Below are positions 1 through 8,875 of a DNA stretch of 64,000 bases, one piece after another (the stretch's first letter is position 1; each line of letters opens with the position of its first letter). The position numbers and the translations under genes were made by a program. Source of the stretch: an uncultured Pseudomonadota bacterium (lineage in GTDB: Bacteria > Pseudomonadota > Gammaproteobacteria > Steroidobacterales > Steroidobacteraceae); the NCBI GenBank assembly GCA_903879335.1, contig CAIRLC010000005.1:17194-81193 (forward strand), written 5' to 3'. The notes under the pieces were generated by a model. It ran no database searches and had not been told where the DNA came from. It saw only the letters and a program-made list of their open reading frames with translations.

Positions 1-186
1 GTGGCGGCGCATCGCTATGCCAAATCCTCGCAGCTCGCGCCCCTCGGTTATTCGGAGATCGTCGGCGCGGTGGCTGCGGGTGCGGTGATGTTCGGGGATG
101 TGCCGACGTGGGCGACGTGGATTGGAATTCTGCTCATTGTGGTCAGTGGCCTCGTCGCGACTTGGCCGAAGCGCGCGGCAGACTGA
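1..186 (+). CDS. EamA/DMT-family transporter, C-terminal fragment
   Basis: Only the last 61 codons are present; the gene begins before the window, so the GTG at base 1 is not a meaningful start. The fragment has the end pattern of drug/metabolite transporters: a short loop with LAPLGYSEIV, a hydrophobic helix (AVAAGAVMFGDVP), and a final helix (WIGILLIVVSGLVATW) closed by a short basic tail. In full-length members two EamA repeats of five helices form an inner-membrane exporter; the substrate cannot be inferred. It is followed after 130 bases by ureD on the same strand, with no clear link to urease. Family call good, function open. Confidence 0.72.
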   Translation: MAAHRYAKSSQLAPLGYSEIVGAVAAGAVMFGDVPTWATWIGILLIVVSGLVATWPKRAAD

Positions 187-316
187 CCTTGACCCGCCGC
201 GTTGGTCTAGTTCTTGCAGCTCCAATGGTGGGTCTTTCGGATTGAGTATCCACATGTCCGCTGGTGACGCGCGAGGTAGATGGTCGTCGATGCACGCAGC
301 CGTGTACCCTCGCGCC

Positions 317-1168
317 ATGAATACACCGCAAGCCATGGCCTCAAGCCGCGATTCTGGCTGGACCGCTCGGCTGGAACTCGGCTTTGAGAGGCGCGCTGCG
401 CGCACTGAATTGGTGCATCGACGTCATATCGGACCTCTGGTCGTGCAGAAGGCGCTGCATCCCGAGGGTGACTCGCCGTGTCATGCGATTGTTTTGCATC
501 CCCCCTCTGGGTTGGTGGGCGGTGATAGCCTCGCCCTGGAGGTGACGGTCGCTGCAGGCGCAGCGGCGCTGCTCACGACACCGGGTGCCTCTAAGTGGTA
601 CAGATCACTGGGAGCCACGGCCGACAGCACAACCGATTTACGAGTTGCCCCAGGTGCTGCGCTCGAGTATTTGCCACGCGAAGCGATCGTTTACGATGGC
701 GCCGAGGCCCGTGCGGATTTGCGGATTGAGTTGTCCGGCGATGCGCGCTTGATGGCTTGGGATGTATGGTGTCTTGGCCGAACCCATGCGGGCGAGCGCT
801 TCGACACCGGTCGCCTCGAGACGCGAGTCTTGCTGCGTATCGAGGGTCGTGAGGTCTTGTACGAACGGGCGGTGATCGACGGCGGATCAGAATTATTGCG
901 GCGCTCTGCCGCCTTGGCTGGGGCGCCCGTGTACGGCACCATGCTCTGCGTCGGTCCGCCGCCCGATGCCGCTGAGTTGGCTCTCTGCCGCGCGTTACCC
1001 GTGCGAGAGGGGCGAGGTGCGCTCACTGTGTTGCCCCGCGTACTGTGCGCGCGCTACCTCGGTCATTCGAGTGAGGCGGCACACGAGTGGTTTACCGCGC
1101 TTTGGTCGCGACTGCGGCCGATGATGTTGGGACGGGTCGCAGTGCCGCCGCGGATTTGGGCGGTCTAA
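317..1168 (+). CDS. ureD: Urease accessory protein UreD
   Basis: 283-residue UreD/UreH protein, first gene of ureDABCEFG. UreD is the scaffold that binds apo-urease and, with UreF and UreG, forms the complex that loads nickel and installs the lysine carbamate; it acts in the cytoplasm. Family features seen: the early block LHPPSGLVGGDSLALEV, the block LLTTPGASKWYRS, and the block LEYLPREAIVYDGAEA followed by WDVWCLGR. I chose the ATG at 317 because homology begins shortly after it; the frame stays open upstream, but those codons look non-coding. Twenty bases separate it from ureA. Identification is firm; the start is likely but not proven. Confidence 0.93.
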   Translation: MNTPQAMASSRDSGWTARLELGFERRAARTELVHRRHIGPLVVQKALHPEGDSPCHAIVLHPPSGLVGGDSLALEVTVAAGAAALLTTPGASKWYRSLGATADSTTDLRVAPGAALEYLPREAIVYDGAEARADLRIELSGDARLMAWDVWCLGRTHAGERFDTGRLETRVLLRIEGREVLYERAVIDGGSELLRRSAALAGAPVYGTMLCVGPPPDAAELALCRALPVREGRGALTVLPRVLCARYLGHSSEAAHEWFTALWSRLRPMMLGRVAVPPRIWAV

Positions 1169-1188
1169 CGGAGTTGAGGTAATACGCG

Positions 1189-1491
1189 ATGGAAATGACT
1201 CCCCGTGAAAAAGATAAGTTACTGCTCTTTACAGCAGGGCTTCTGGCCGAGCGTCGTCGGGCACGTGGCCTCAAGCTCAATTATCCCGAGGCGATCGCGC
1301 TGATCAGCGCCGCGATTCTGGAGGGCGCGCGCGATGGGCAGACCGTCGCGCAACTGATGCATGTCGGTCGCACGATCTTGAGTCGTGCCGATGTAATGGA
1401 TGGCGTCGCGGAGATGATTCCCGAAATTCAGATTGAAGCCACGTTTCCGGACGGCACCAAACTCGTGACCGTCCACGATCCGATCCTCTGA
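1189..1491 (+). CDS. ureA: Urease subunit gamma
   Basis: 100-residue small structural subunit, the usual length for a separate bacterial gamma subunit. It packs around the alpha subunit in the (alpha-beta-gamma)3 urease that splits urea to ammonia and carbamate. Recognisable family sequence: start [14 protein letters not shown], the stretch [16 protein letters not shown] and the ending [15 protein letters not shown], all highly conserved. It is followed after 10 bases by ureB. Beta and gamma are separate genes here rather than fused as in Helicobacter. Confidence 0.98.
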   Translation: MEMTPREKDKLLLFTAGLLAERRRARGLKLNYPEAIALISAAILEGARDGQTVAQLMHVGRTILSRADVMDGVAEMIPEIQIEATFPDGTKLVTVHDPIL

Positions 1492-1501
1492 GGGGGCAGC
1501 C

Positions 1502-1807
1502 ATGAAGCCGGGTGAAATTGAGACGGTCGACGAAGATATCGAGTTGAACATGGGTCGCGCCACCGTGACGATCGAAGTCCAAAATCGTGGTGATCGGCCG
1601 ATACAGGTGGGTTCGCACTACCACTTCGCTGAAACGAATCTCGCGCTCGCCTTTGAACGCGCGCAAGCGCGAGGCATGCGACTCGACATCGCTGCGGGTA
1701 CCGCGGTTCGATTCGAGCCCGGGCAGACACGCACGGTGCGTCTGGTGGCCTACGGTGGCCTGCGTCGGGTGCATGGGTTTGCAGGCCGTATCGAGGGCGC
1801 ACTCTAA
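1502..1807 (+). CDS. ureB: Urease subunit beta
   Basis: 101-residue beta subunit, normal length for bacteria with three separate urease subunits. Seen: start [16 protein letters not shown], the typical block [18 protein letters not shown], and the ending [14 protein letters not shown]. It forms part of the structural trimer and has no catalytic metal ligands of its own. A GGGGCAG ribosome site lies about 3 to 9 bases upstream. Its stop codon shares one base with the ureC start (TAATG), indicating translational coupling. Confidence 0.98.
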   Translation: MKPGEIETVDEDIELNMGRATVTIEVQNRGDRPIQVGSHYHFAETNLALAFERAQARGMRLDIAAGTAVRFEPGQTRTVRLVAYGGLRRVHGFAGRIEGAL

Positions 1808-3510
1808 TGTCGCTTCGAATTAGCCGGCAGGCCTATGCGGAAATGTATGGACCAACGACCGGCGATCGCATTCGTCTGGCGGACACGGCGCTATGGATTG
1901 AGATCGAAGCCGATCGTACGGTCTATGGCGAAGAAGTGAAATTTGGCGGCGGCAAGGTGATCCGCGATGGCATGGGGCAGAGTCAGCTGACTTCGGCATT
2001 CGTCGCCGATACCGTGATCACCAATGCCGTGATCTTGGATTACTGGGGCGTGATCAAAGCCGATATCGGCCTCAAGGATGGATATATCTGGCGGCTGGGC
2101 AAAGCCGGGAATCCAGATGTCCAAGACGGGGTTGATATCCCGATCGGCGCCGGCACGGAAATCATTGCGGGTGAAGGCATGATCGTCACGGCGGGTGGTG
2201 TAGACTCGCATATCCACTTTATCTGCCCGCAACAAATTGACGACGCGTTGGCGTCCGGCGTGACGACGATGCTCGGCGGCGGCACCGGGCCGGCCGCCGG
2301 GACCACGGCCACCACCTGTACGCCCGGCCCGTGGCACCTAGCCCGGATGCTGGGTGCGGCGGATGCATTTCCCATGAACTTAGGCTTCCTCGGCAAGGGC
2401 AACGGCAGCGCCGAGGCGCCGTTGATCGAGCAAGTCGAAGCGGGCGCGATCGGGCTTAAATTGCATGAGGATTGGGGCACGACGCCGAAGGCGATCGACA
2501 CCTGTCTGCGGGTTGCCGACGCGACGGACGTGCAGGTCGCGATCCACACCGACACCCTGAATGAGTCGGGCTTCGTCGAGACGACCATTGATGCCATTGC
2601 GGGGCGCACGATCCACACCTTCCACACGGAAGGGGCGGGTGGTGGGCATGCACCCGACATCATTCGGGCAGCAGCACTCCCGAATGTGTTGCCGAGCTCC
2701 ACCAATCCAACGCGGCCGTACACGGTCAACACAGTGGACGAGCACCTCGACATGTTGATGGTTTGCCATCACTTAGACCCGGCGATTGCTGAAGATGTGG
2801 CGTTCGCCGAGTCCCGCATTCGACGCGAGACCATCGCAGCGGAGGACATCCTCCACGATCTCGGCGTGTTCTCCATGATGTCCTCCGATTCACAAGCCAT
2901 GGGCCGTGTGGGTGAGGTCGTGATTCGCACGTGGCAGACCGCCCACAAAATGAAGCAGCAGCGCGGCAGCTTAGCCGGTGATACCGCACGCACTGATAAT
3001 GCGCGGGCGAAGCGTTACATCGCGAAATACACCATTAATCCGGCGATTACCCACGGTATTGCGCACGTGGTCGGCTCGGTTGAACCGGGTAAGTTAGCGG
3101 ATCTAGTCCTGTGGCGACCGGCGTTCTTTGGCGCAAAGCCGGCGATGGTGCTCAAAGGCGGCATGATTGCCTTGGCGCCGATGGGAGATCCCAATGCATC
3201 CATTCCGACGCCACAGCCGGTCCACTACCGGCCGATGTTTGGCGCCTATGGCAAGGCCTTAACGACCTCCGTGACTTTTGTGTCAAAGGCTGCGCTTGAA
3301 AAGGGCAGCGTGGCGGAGCTTGGCTTGTCCAAGCCGCTGGTGGCGGTGTCGGGTACTCGTTCGGTGCGTAAAGCGGATATGGTTCATAACGACGCGACGC
3401 CTCACCTCGAGGTGGATCCAGAGACCTACGTGGTGCGCGCCGACGGCGTGTTGCTGGAATGTGAGCCGGCAGTCGAACTGCCACTCGCGCAACGTTATTT
3501 TCTATTCTGA
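1807..3510 (+). CDS. ureC: Urease subunit alpha (catalytic)
   Basis: 567-residue catalytic subunit carrying the di-nickel site. All expected ligands can be read: H135 and H137 in [10 protein letters not shown], the lysine to be carbamylated K218 in [13 protein letters not shown]247 in [13 protein letters not shown]273 in [12 protein letters not shown] and D361 in [11 protein letters not shown]; the catalytic flap histidine is H321 in MVCHHLDP. With every site intact this should be an active, nickel-dependent, cytoplasmic urease. One-base overlaps join it to both ureB and ureE. No nickel or urea transporter gene is next to the operon in this window. Confidence 0.99.
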   Translation: MSLRISRQAYAEMYGPTTGDRIRLADTALWIEIEADRTVYGEEVKFGGGKVIRDGMGQSQLTSAFVADTVITNAVILDYWGVIKADIGLKDGYIWRLGKAGNPDVQDGVDIPIGAGTEIIAGEGMIVTAGGVDSHIHFICPQQIDDALASGVTTMLGGGTGPAAGTTATTCTPGPWHLARMLGAADAFPMNLGFLGKGNGSAEAPLIEQVEAGAIGLKLHEDWGTTPKAIDTCLRVADATDVQVAIHTDTLNESGFVETTIDAIAGRTIHTFHTEGAGGGHAPDIIRAAALPNVLPSSTNPTRPYTVNTVDEHLDMLMVCHHLDPAIAEDVAFAESRIRRETIAAEDILHDLGVFSMMSSDSQAMGRVGEVVIRTWQTAHKMKQQRGSLAGDTARTDNARAKRYIAKYTINPAITHGIAHVVGSVEPGKLADLVLWRPAFFGAKPAMVLKGGMIALAPMGDPNASIPTPQPVHYRPMFGAYGKALTTSVTFVSKAALEKGSVAELGLSKPLVAVSGTRSVRKADMVHNDATPHLEVDPETYVVRADGVLLECEPAVELPLAQRYFLF

Positions 3511-4010
3511 TGACCATCCCGATGCCTGAACGACTCATTGCGCGTGCGTCGGCTGAGTGTGTCCCGACTGCACAGTTGGTGGCCGCCTTTGAGCAGCGGG
3601 TCCGGACGCGTCATGTCGCCAATTTGGAAGATGGGCGACCGATCGCCATTGTCGTGCCGCGCGGCAGTGTCATGCGCGGCGGCGAGTGCTGGGTGACCGA
3701 ATCGGGTCTCGTCGTTGAAATCCGCGCGGCCGACGAATCCTTGCTTGAAGTTCGCTGCCAGGATGCGCTGTTGCTCGCGCGCGCCGCCTATCACCTCGGC
3801 AATCGGCATGTGGCGGTCGAGATCGCGCCTGGGGTCGTGCGCATTTCAAACGACCCGGTCCTCGGTCGGATGCTGGAGGGGCTGGGCTTGAGTCCGCAGC
3901 CTATCGTCGGCCCATTTGAGCCCGAGGGTGGCGCCTATGGTCACGATCACGCCCATGCAGGTGGTGGGCATGCCCTCGCGCCCGTGATCCACGAGTATCG
4001 GCCGGGATGA
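3510..4010 (+). CDS. ureE: Urease accessory protein UreE (nickel metallochaperone)
   Basis: 166-residue UreE, which delivers nickel to the UreDFG-apourease complex. The N-terminal half resembles the UreE peptide-binding domain (block DGRPIAIVVPRGSVMRGGEC) and the second half the metal-binding domain (LARAAYHLGNRHVAVEI). The C-terminus is moderately histidine-rich (GHDHAHAGGGHAL, then IHEY), consistent with nickel storage but much shorter than the Klebsiella tail. The ATG at 3510 overlaps the ureC stop by one base; a second in-frame ATG lies at 3522. The stop overlaps ureF by four bases. Confidence 0.95.
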   Translation: MTIPMPERLIARASAECVPTAQLVAAFEQRVRTRHVANLEDGRPIAIVVPRGSVMRGGECWVTESGLVVEIRAADESLLEVRCQDALLLARAAYHLGNRHVAVEIAPGVVRISNDPVLGRMLEGLGLSPQPIVGPFEPEGGAYGHDHAHAGGGHALAPVIHEYRPG

Positions 4011-4690
4011 GCGCGCTGGCTGCACTCTTGCAGTTGTCGAGTGCGACGCTACCCGTCGGTGCCTACTCGTATTCGCAAGGTCTCGAGTCAGCGATAGAGG
4101 CGGGCTGGGTCAGCGATGAATCGAGCGCGCGGCAGTGGATTGAAACAGTGCTGAGTGAAGGCATTGCCCGTACCGAGGCGGTCATCGTCGCGCGGACCTT
4201 TGACGCTTTGGCGCAAGGATCGGTCGGTGACCTCGTCTTGATCAATGCGCGCTTTCTCGCCAGCCGGGAGACCCGTGAATTACTGGCTGAGACGCTCCAG
4301 ATGGGCCGCTCCATGCGTCTATTAGTCGTATCGACTCCAGGGGTTGATGGCGCCGTGCGGCAGCAACTGGACGATCTCGAGGCTGATGAGGGGCTCGGTT
4401 ATCCAATCGCGTGGGCGGTCGCGGCGATGGCCCGCGGACTCGATACTGAGACGGCACTCCTCGGCTACCTATATGCGGCACTCGAAAATATCGTGCTCGC
4501 TGCGGTTAAAACGGTACCGCTGGGTCAAAGTGCGGGACAACGCCTGCTGACTGAGCTCGGGCAAGGCTTAGCGATGATGGTGAGCGTGGCGCGCGACTGT
4601 CCGCTCGATGAACTGACAAACTTCTTACCTGGCCAAATCATGGCCTCAATGCAACATGAACACCAACACACACGACTCTTCCGTTCCTAA
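4007..4690 (+). CDS. ureF: Urease accessory protein UreF
   Basis: 227-residue all-helical UreF, which regulates the UreG GTPase during urease activation. Family signature near the start: [20 protein letters not shown], with the further blocks [21 protein letters not shown] and [19 protein letters not shown] at the C-terminus. It starts at an ATGA overlap with ureE. Its last 35 bases overlap the beginning of ureG in another frame, longer than the other overlaps in the operon and a sign of tight coupling. Confidence 0.96.
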   Translation: MSALAALLQLSSATLPVGAYSYSQGLESAIEAGWVSDESSARQWIETVLSEGIARTEAVIVARTFDALAQGSVGDLVLINARFLASRETRELLAETLQMGRSMRLLVVSTPGVDGAVRQQLDDLEADEGLGYPIAWAVAAMARGLDTETALLGYLYAALENIVLAAVKTVPLGQSAGQRLLTELGQGLAMMVSVARDCPLDELTNFLPGQIMASMQHEHQHTRLFRS

Positions 4691-5312
4691 AACCTATTCC
4701 AGCCCGTTGCGCGTCGGTATCGGCGGTCCGGTGGGCTCCGGTAAGACGGCGCTCACGCTGTCTCTATGCCGGGCGCTCCGCGATCGGCGCCGAATCGCCG
4801 TGGTGACCAACGACATCTATACGGAAGAGGATGCACAGTTCCTCGTGCGCAACGAGGCTTTAGTCCCCGAGCGCATCATCGGCGTCGAAACGGGCGGCTG
4901 TCCGCACACCGCCATCCGAGAAGATGCCTCCATCAACCTGGAGGCGGTGGACCGATTGGCACGGCGCTTTGGCGACCTCGAGATCGTTTTTGTCGAGTCG
5001 GGCGGTGACAACCTAGCGGCGACTTTCAGTCCAGAATTATCCGACTTCACGATTTACGTGATTGACGTTGCCGCCGGCGACAAAATTCCGCGCAAAGGTG
5101 GCCCGGGCATTACGCGTTCAGACCTTCTGGTGATCAACAAGATTGACCTCGCTCCCTATGTCGGTGCCTCGCTTGAGGTCATGGATCGGGATGCGAGGAA
5201 GATGCGCCCGACCCGTCCTTTCGTGTTCACGAATCTTAAAACAGGCTCGGGTCTAGACGAGATCATCCGGCGCATTGAAGAGCGCGCCGATATGGTTAGC
5301 ATCAATGCCTGA
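4656..5312 (+). CDS. ureG: Urease accessory GTPase UreG
   Basis: 218-residue SIMIBI-class GTPase that couples GTP hydrolysis to nickel insertion. Seen in order: P-loop GPVGSGKT (residues 24-31), the nickel/zinc-binding CPH motif at residues 82-84 in [11 protein letters not shown], the [11 protein letters not shown] block, and the NKID guanine-specificity motif at 161-164. The start at 4656 lies inside the end of ureF. It is the last gene of the urease operon; the next gene is on the opposite strand, and no T-rich hairpin was recognised in the 97 bases between them. Confidence 0.98.
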   Translation: MNTNTHDSSVPKTYSSPLRVGIGGPVGSGKTALTLSLCRALRDRRRIAVVTNDIYTEEDAQFLVRNEALVPERIIGVETGGCPHTAIREDASINLEAVDRLARRFGDLEIVFVESGGDNLAATFSPELSDFTIYVIDVAAGDKIPRKGGPGITRSDLLVINKIDLAPYVGASLEVMDRDARKMRPTRPFVFTNLKTGSGLDEIIRRIEERADMVSINA

Positions 5313-5409
5313 TGAACCGAATGGCCGCCCGATCGTCAACTTGGCTTGACTCCTTGAGGCGGCAACTTGAAGCGCCAATCGCCGCTAGACAGGACTTGCT
5401 CCAGGATTT

Positions 5410-6585
5410 TTAACCCGACAGTGCTAGGCGCTCTGAGGTGTAGGCCCGTCGGGCTGCCACGTAGGTCAACGCGGCCAAGACGAGCGTGGACACGATCACT
5501 AAGAGTTCCGGAACTAAGCCGACCGTATCGCCGCGCAAGGCTCGCGTGATGACCAATTGCTGGCCAACCAGAGGGATCGCATACATCCACAGGGCCGTTT
5601 TAAACGGCAGTACGGTGACCAGCAATACCGGAACAACCGGGACAATTTGCAACAGACCGAGTTGGGTCTGAGCTTCGCGGAAGGTCTTGGCAAAGGCCGC
5701 CACGAAGGTCTGCAGCGAGGACACCATGAGTACGAGTGGCAGCATGACGGGGATCACGAGTCCGAGGAATCGTGATCCCAAATCAATTGACATACCGAGG
5801 TCGGCGGCAGGCATAAAGCGTCCGACGATCAGGAAGGCCACTAAGGACATGGCCACCGAGGTCCCTGCGAAGGCCGTCGTCGCCATCACCTTGCCGGCGA
5901 GAAACGATGTTCGTCGTACGGGCGTGGCAAAGAGCGGCTCGAGTGATTGCCGCTCGCGTTCACCGGCTGTGGCATCGATCGCGAGGAACATGCCACCGAT
6001 AAAGGTCGTGAGGATCAGCATATAAGGCAGCATGGCGAAGAGCATGGCGCCTTTGGATGAGGGCGTCGCTTGGTCCCGATCCGCGACCAGGAGCGGATTA
6101 GCCACCATCGGCGCAATCCCACGCACCATGAGGCGCATCGCGCCAACTTGTCGGCTGTAAACTTCGAGCATGCCTTTTAGACGGCCAATTTGTGAGCCTG
6201 CTTCTTTGCGGGAGGAGTCGTAGTAGGCGTAGACGGTGGCGGCGCGCCCGGCTTGCCACTCTTCGGCGTAGTTGCTCGGAATGACGAGGGCCAGTTCAAT
6301 GTCTTCATCGCGAACCGCTTGCGCGGGGTCAGCGGGTGCGACGCTCACGGCGGCGCCGGCCGCTTTGAGTGCTGCGACGAGATTCGGCGCTCGCTCCGCG
6401 CCTTGGATGGCGACAGGCAAGGGCTTCTCGGCCTTGTTCAATTCAGTGCTGACCACGACGCGGATCATCACGAGGAATAGCAGCGGGCCGAGCAAAGGGC
6501 CTACCAATAGCGTATTCATGAGCGCGCGACGGTCGCGCAGACTCTCGCGCAGTTCTTTGCGAAAGACGACGAAGGCGGATCTCAT
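5410..6585 (-). CDS. ABC-2 family transporter permease (NatB-like)
   Basis: 391-residue inner-membrane permease of the ABC-2 type: one N-terminal helix (LLVGPLLGPLLFLVMIRVVV), a large extracytoplasmic region of about 130 residues, then about five helices in the second half, with the typical TAGERERQSLEPLFATPVRR loop. This layout matches NatB/YhaP sodium- or drug-efflux permeases. Its ATG overlaps the stop of the preceding ATPase gene by four bases (ATGA), so the two form one exporter. The upstream hydrolase is coupled to the ATPase in the same way. Substrate unknown. Confidence 0.87.
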   Translation of the reverse strand: MRSAFVVFRKELRESLRDRRALMNTLLVGPLLGPLLFLVMIRVVVSTELNKAEKPLPVAIQGAERAPNLVAALKAAGAAVSVAPADPAQAVRDEDIELALVIPSNYAEEWQAGRAATVYAYYDSSRKEAGSQIGRLKGMLEVYSRQVGAMRLMVRGIAPMVANPLLVADRDQATPSSKGAMLFAMLPYMLILTTFIGGMFLAIDATAGERERQSLEPLFATPVRRTSFLAGKVMATTAFAGTSVAMSLVAFLIVGRFMPAADLGMSIDLGSRFLGLVIPVMLPLVLMVSSLQTFVAAFAKTFREAQTQLGLLQIVPVVPVLLVTVLPFKTALWMYAIPLVGQQLVITRALRGDTVGLVPELLVIVSTLVLAALTYVAARRAYTSERLALSG

Positions 6586-7313
6586 GGGCTCACCTCGCTC
6601 GGGCTGATGAGGTGCATGAAGGCTTCCTCCAGCGCCGCTTCGCCGGTTTGTGCGCGCAGCTCATCGGGTGAGCCATTCGCGACGACGCGGCCATGCGCGA
6701 TCACCACGATGCGATCACACAACGCAGCCACCTCCTGCATCACGTGGGTCGAGAGCAAGACGCAGCGACCTTCCGCTTTCAGTTCGCGCAAGAACTCACG
6801 CAGGGCGCGGGTCGCTAAGACGTCGAGCCCGTTGGTGGGTTCATCGAGCACAACGTTGGCGGGTTCGTGGACCAGCGCGCGGGCGATGGCGGTCTTGACG
6901 CGTTCACCTTGGCTAAAGCCGTCGGTGCGCCTTTGCGCAATATTGTGCATGCCGAGCCGCTCGATCAGACGGTCGATGCGTGCTCGTGCGGTGACTGGGT
7001 CTAGACCATGGAGTTCTGCGTAGTACTCGATGTTTTCCCGCGCGCTGAGGCGACGGTAGAGACCTCGCGAGTCCGGCAGGACGCCCAAGTGACGGCGGAC
7101 GGCCAGTGGGTCTGTCGCAGCATCAATCCCGTCGACCAATACCGAACCTGAGTCCGGGCGCACCAGGGTATACAGCATGCGCATCGTGGTGGTTTTCCCG
7201 GCACCATTGGGGCCGAGCAAACCGGTGATTTCGCCATCGCGGGCGACGAACGACACATCGCGGACAGCCGCGACTTCACCATAGGACTTGCTGAGATGGC
7301 GCACTTCAATCAT
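6582..7313 (-). CDS. ABC transporter ATP-binding protein (NatA-like)
   Basis: 243-residue ABC ATPase. Walker A GPNGAGKT at residues 34-41, signature FSQGERVKTAIARAL, Walker B ending NVVLDEPTNGLD, and the H-loop in LSTHVMQEV are all present. It is the energising partner of the ABC-2 permease that follows with an ATGA overlap. The frame is open further upstream, but I take the ATG at 7313 because it begins the usual MIEVRHLSKSYG and overlaps the stop of the upstream hydrolase gene as ATGA. The family includes the NatA sodium exporter ATPase and many antibiotic exporters. Confidence 0.92.
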   Translation of the reverse strand: MIEVRHLSKSYGEVAAVRDVSFVARDGEITGLLGPNGAGKTTTMRMLYTLVRPDSGSVLVDGIDAATDPLAVRRHLGVLPDSRGLYRRLSARENIEYYAELHGLDPVTARARIDRLIERLGMHNIAQRRTDGFSQGERVKTAIARALVHEPANVVLDEPTNGLDVLATRALREFLRELKAEGRCVLLSTHVMQEVAALCDRIVVIAHGRVVANGSPDELRAQTGEAALEEAFMHLISPSEVSP

Positions 7314-8836
7314 GGCGTCGCTCCCGCATAGCCGACAAAAAACGGCGTCGCCCGTTCGCGCGCGAGGCACTCTGCGTCCAAGTGCTCAAAGTCGAGGTGT
7401 TCAACGAAACGGGCCACGACGTCCGCCGCACACCCAATCCCCATCACCGAATGCCCCTGTCCGGGAAGCGTCAACACTCGCGCATGTTGCAGATGTCGCG
7501 CGATTTCTTCGGCATAGCGGGGCGGTGTCACAGGATCCCACTCGCCGCTGAGGAGCAAGGTGGGCACCGGCCCCGTCAAGGGATCATGAAACCCACCCGG
7601 CATGGACCGGTGCGGCCAGTTCGCGCAGGCGGTCTGCGCCTCGAGTACAAATCCGGTGCCGAGCACGGTGTCGGCATCGTCAGCTTGAACACGGAGTAAG
7701 GGCGCATCCTCGGTGCACAGCACGGACAACTCCATCGGACCGTCGAGTCGCGTCGACAGGTCGCTTTGCACGAGCAGCAGTTGACCCAATAAGGGGTCGT
7801 AGTGGCCGGCTTTCGCTTCATCAAGCGTCAGCGGTAACAGCGCTGTCGTGATCGGGCTATAGGCGTAGAAGCGCACGAGGCTCGCAAGCCCCGCTCTGGT
7901 TAAATGTTCGCGGCGCGAGCCATGGGTGACAGGGTCGGTGATGGTGACGTCGATCGGGTGGCCGTCCAGGCGCTGCAGCAGCGTCTGCAAAGTCGTATAC
8001 GGATCGCCGAAACGGGCCTTGCACGCGCTGTCCGCCACGCAGGCCTTGAAGCGGGTCTGCAATGTGTTCTCCAGGTTGCGAGCGTGCTCTTGGCCCAAGG
8101 TAAGGGCGTTCGGCACCGGGCTGTCCAAGACCAACGCTCGGACTGCGGCCGGGTAATGGCGTGCATACACTTGCGCCACTCGAGTGCCGTAGGAGACACC
8201 GATGACCGTCAACTGCGGGTAACCGAGGCGACGGCGCACGTCCTCAATATCCGCCGTGGCATCATCAGTCGCGTAGTGGCGTGGGTCGGCCTGGCGGGCG
8301 ACTTCGACGGCACAAGCGCGGACTCGCGCCTCGGTCGACGGTTCCTTGCCGGGGCTGCATTCGAAGCCATTGGAGTGGCCGGTACCGCGCTGATCAATGA
8401 GTACGACATCGCGTGTTTTCAATAGCGGCGCAAACTGGTGGGCGACCAGCGGGTAGTCGGCAACGGCCGCACCTCCTGGTCCGCCATCCAAAAAGGTGAC
8501 GGCGTCGCGGGCAGGGTGTTCAGCCGAGGACGGGACGATCGCGACGTTCAGATGTACCTGGCGGCCGTGTGGCTCCGCTCGATTTTCCGGGACATCAACC
8601 GTCGCGCAGTACGCGGCGACCGGCGGGAATGGCACGCTGGTCGCGGGCAAATCGCACTCGCGTAAACGCACGCCACCGCGCACCAGCACGCGCGGCTCAG
8701 TGACCGCGTGGTGGATGACCTTGGGGGCTGGCGCGCTGTGCGTCGCTGAGCCATAGCGCTGCCATAGCGCCCACGCGAGGATCAGCGCGACGACGACGAG
8801 GCGTAGGTTACGTCGGGTGTACATCGAAGCGAACAT
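7310..8836 (-). CDS. Alpha/beta hydrolase, tripeptidyl aminopeptidase/proline iminopeptidase-like
   Basis: 508-residue serine hydrolase with an N-terminal signal anchor (LRLVVVALILAWALW), so probably periplasmic or membrane-tethered. Family marks: the oxyanion block FLDGGPGGAA, the DQRGTGHSNG block, the nucleophile elbow GVSYGT (Ser215), and a C-terminal TAP-like part with an acidic residue in SGEWDPVTPP and a histidine in GQGHSVMGIGC. Members release N-terminal residues or tripeptides, or cleave esters. It is translationally coupled to an ABC exporter, suggesting it processes or detoxifies what that exporter handles; that is inference. Confidence 0.85.
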   Translation of the reverse strand: MFASMYTRRNLRLVVVALILAWALWQRYGSATHSAPAPKVIHHAVTEPRVLVRGGVRLRECDLPATSVPFPPVAAYCATVDVPENRAEPHGRQVHLNVAIVPSSAEHPARDAVTFLDGGPGGAAVADYPLVAHQFAPLLKTRDVVLIDQRGTGHSNGFECSPGKEPSTEARVRACAVEVARQADPRHYATDDATADIEDVRRRLGYPQLTVIGVSYGTRVAQVYARHYPAAVRALVLDSPVPNALTLGQEHARNLENTLQTRFKACVADSACKARFGDPYTTLQTLLQRLDGHPIDVTITDPVTHGSRREHLTRAGLASLVRFYAYSPITTALLPLTLDEAKAGHYDPLLGQLLLVQSDLSTRLDGPMELSVLCTEDAPLLRVQADDADTVLGTGFVLEAQTACANWPHRSMPGGFHDPLTGPVPTLLLSGEWDPVTPPRYAEEIARHLQHARVLTLPGQGHSVMGIGCAADVVARFVEHLDFEHLDAECLARERATPFFVGYAGATP

Positions 8837-8875
8837 CGTCGTCCTCCCCAGTCGAACCTGTCGTTGCGCCTCAAC

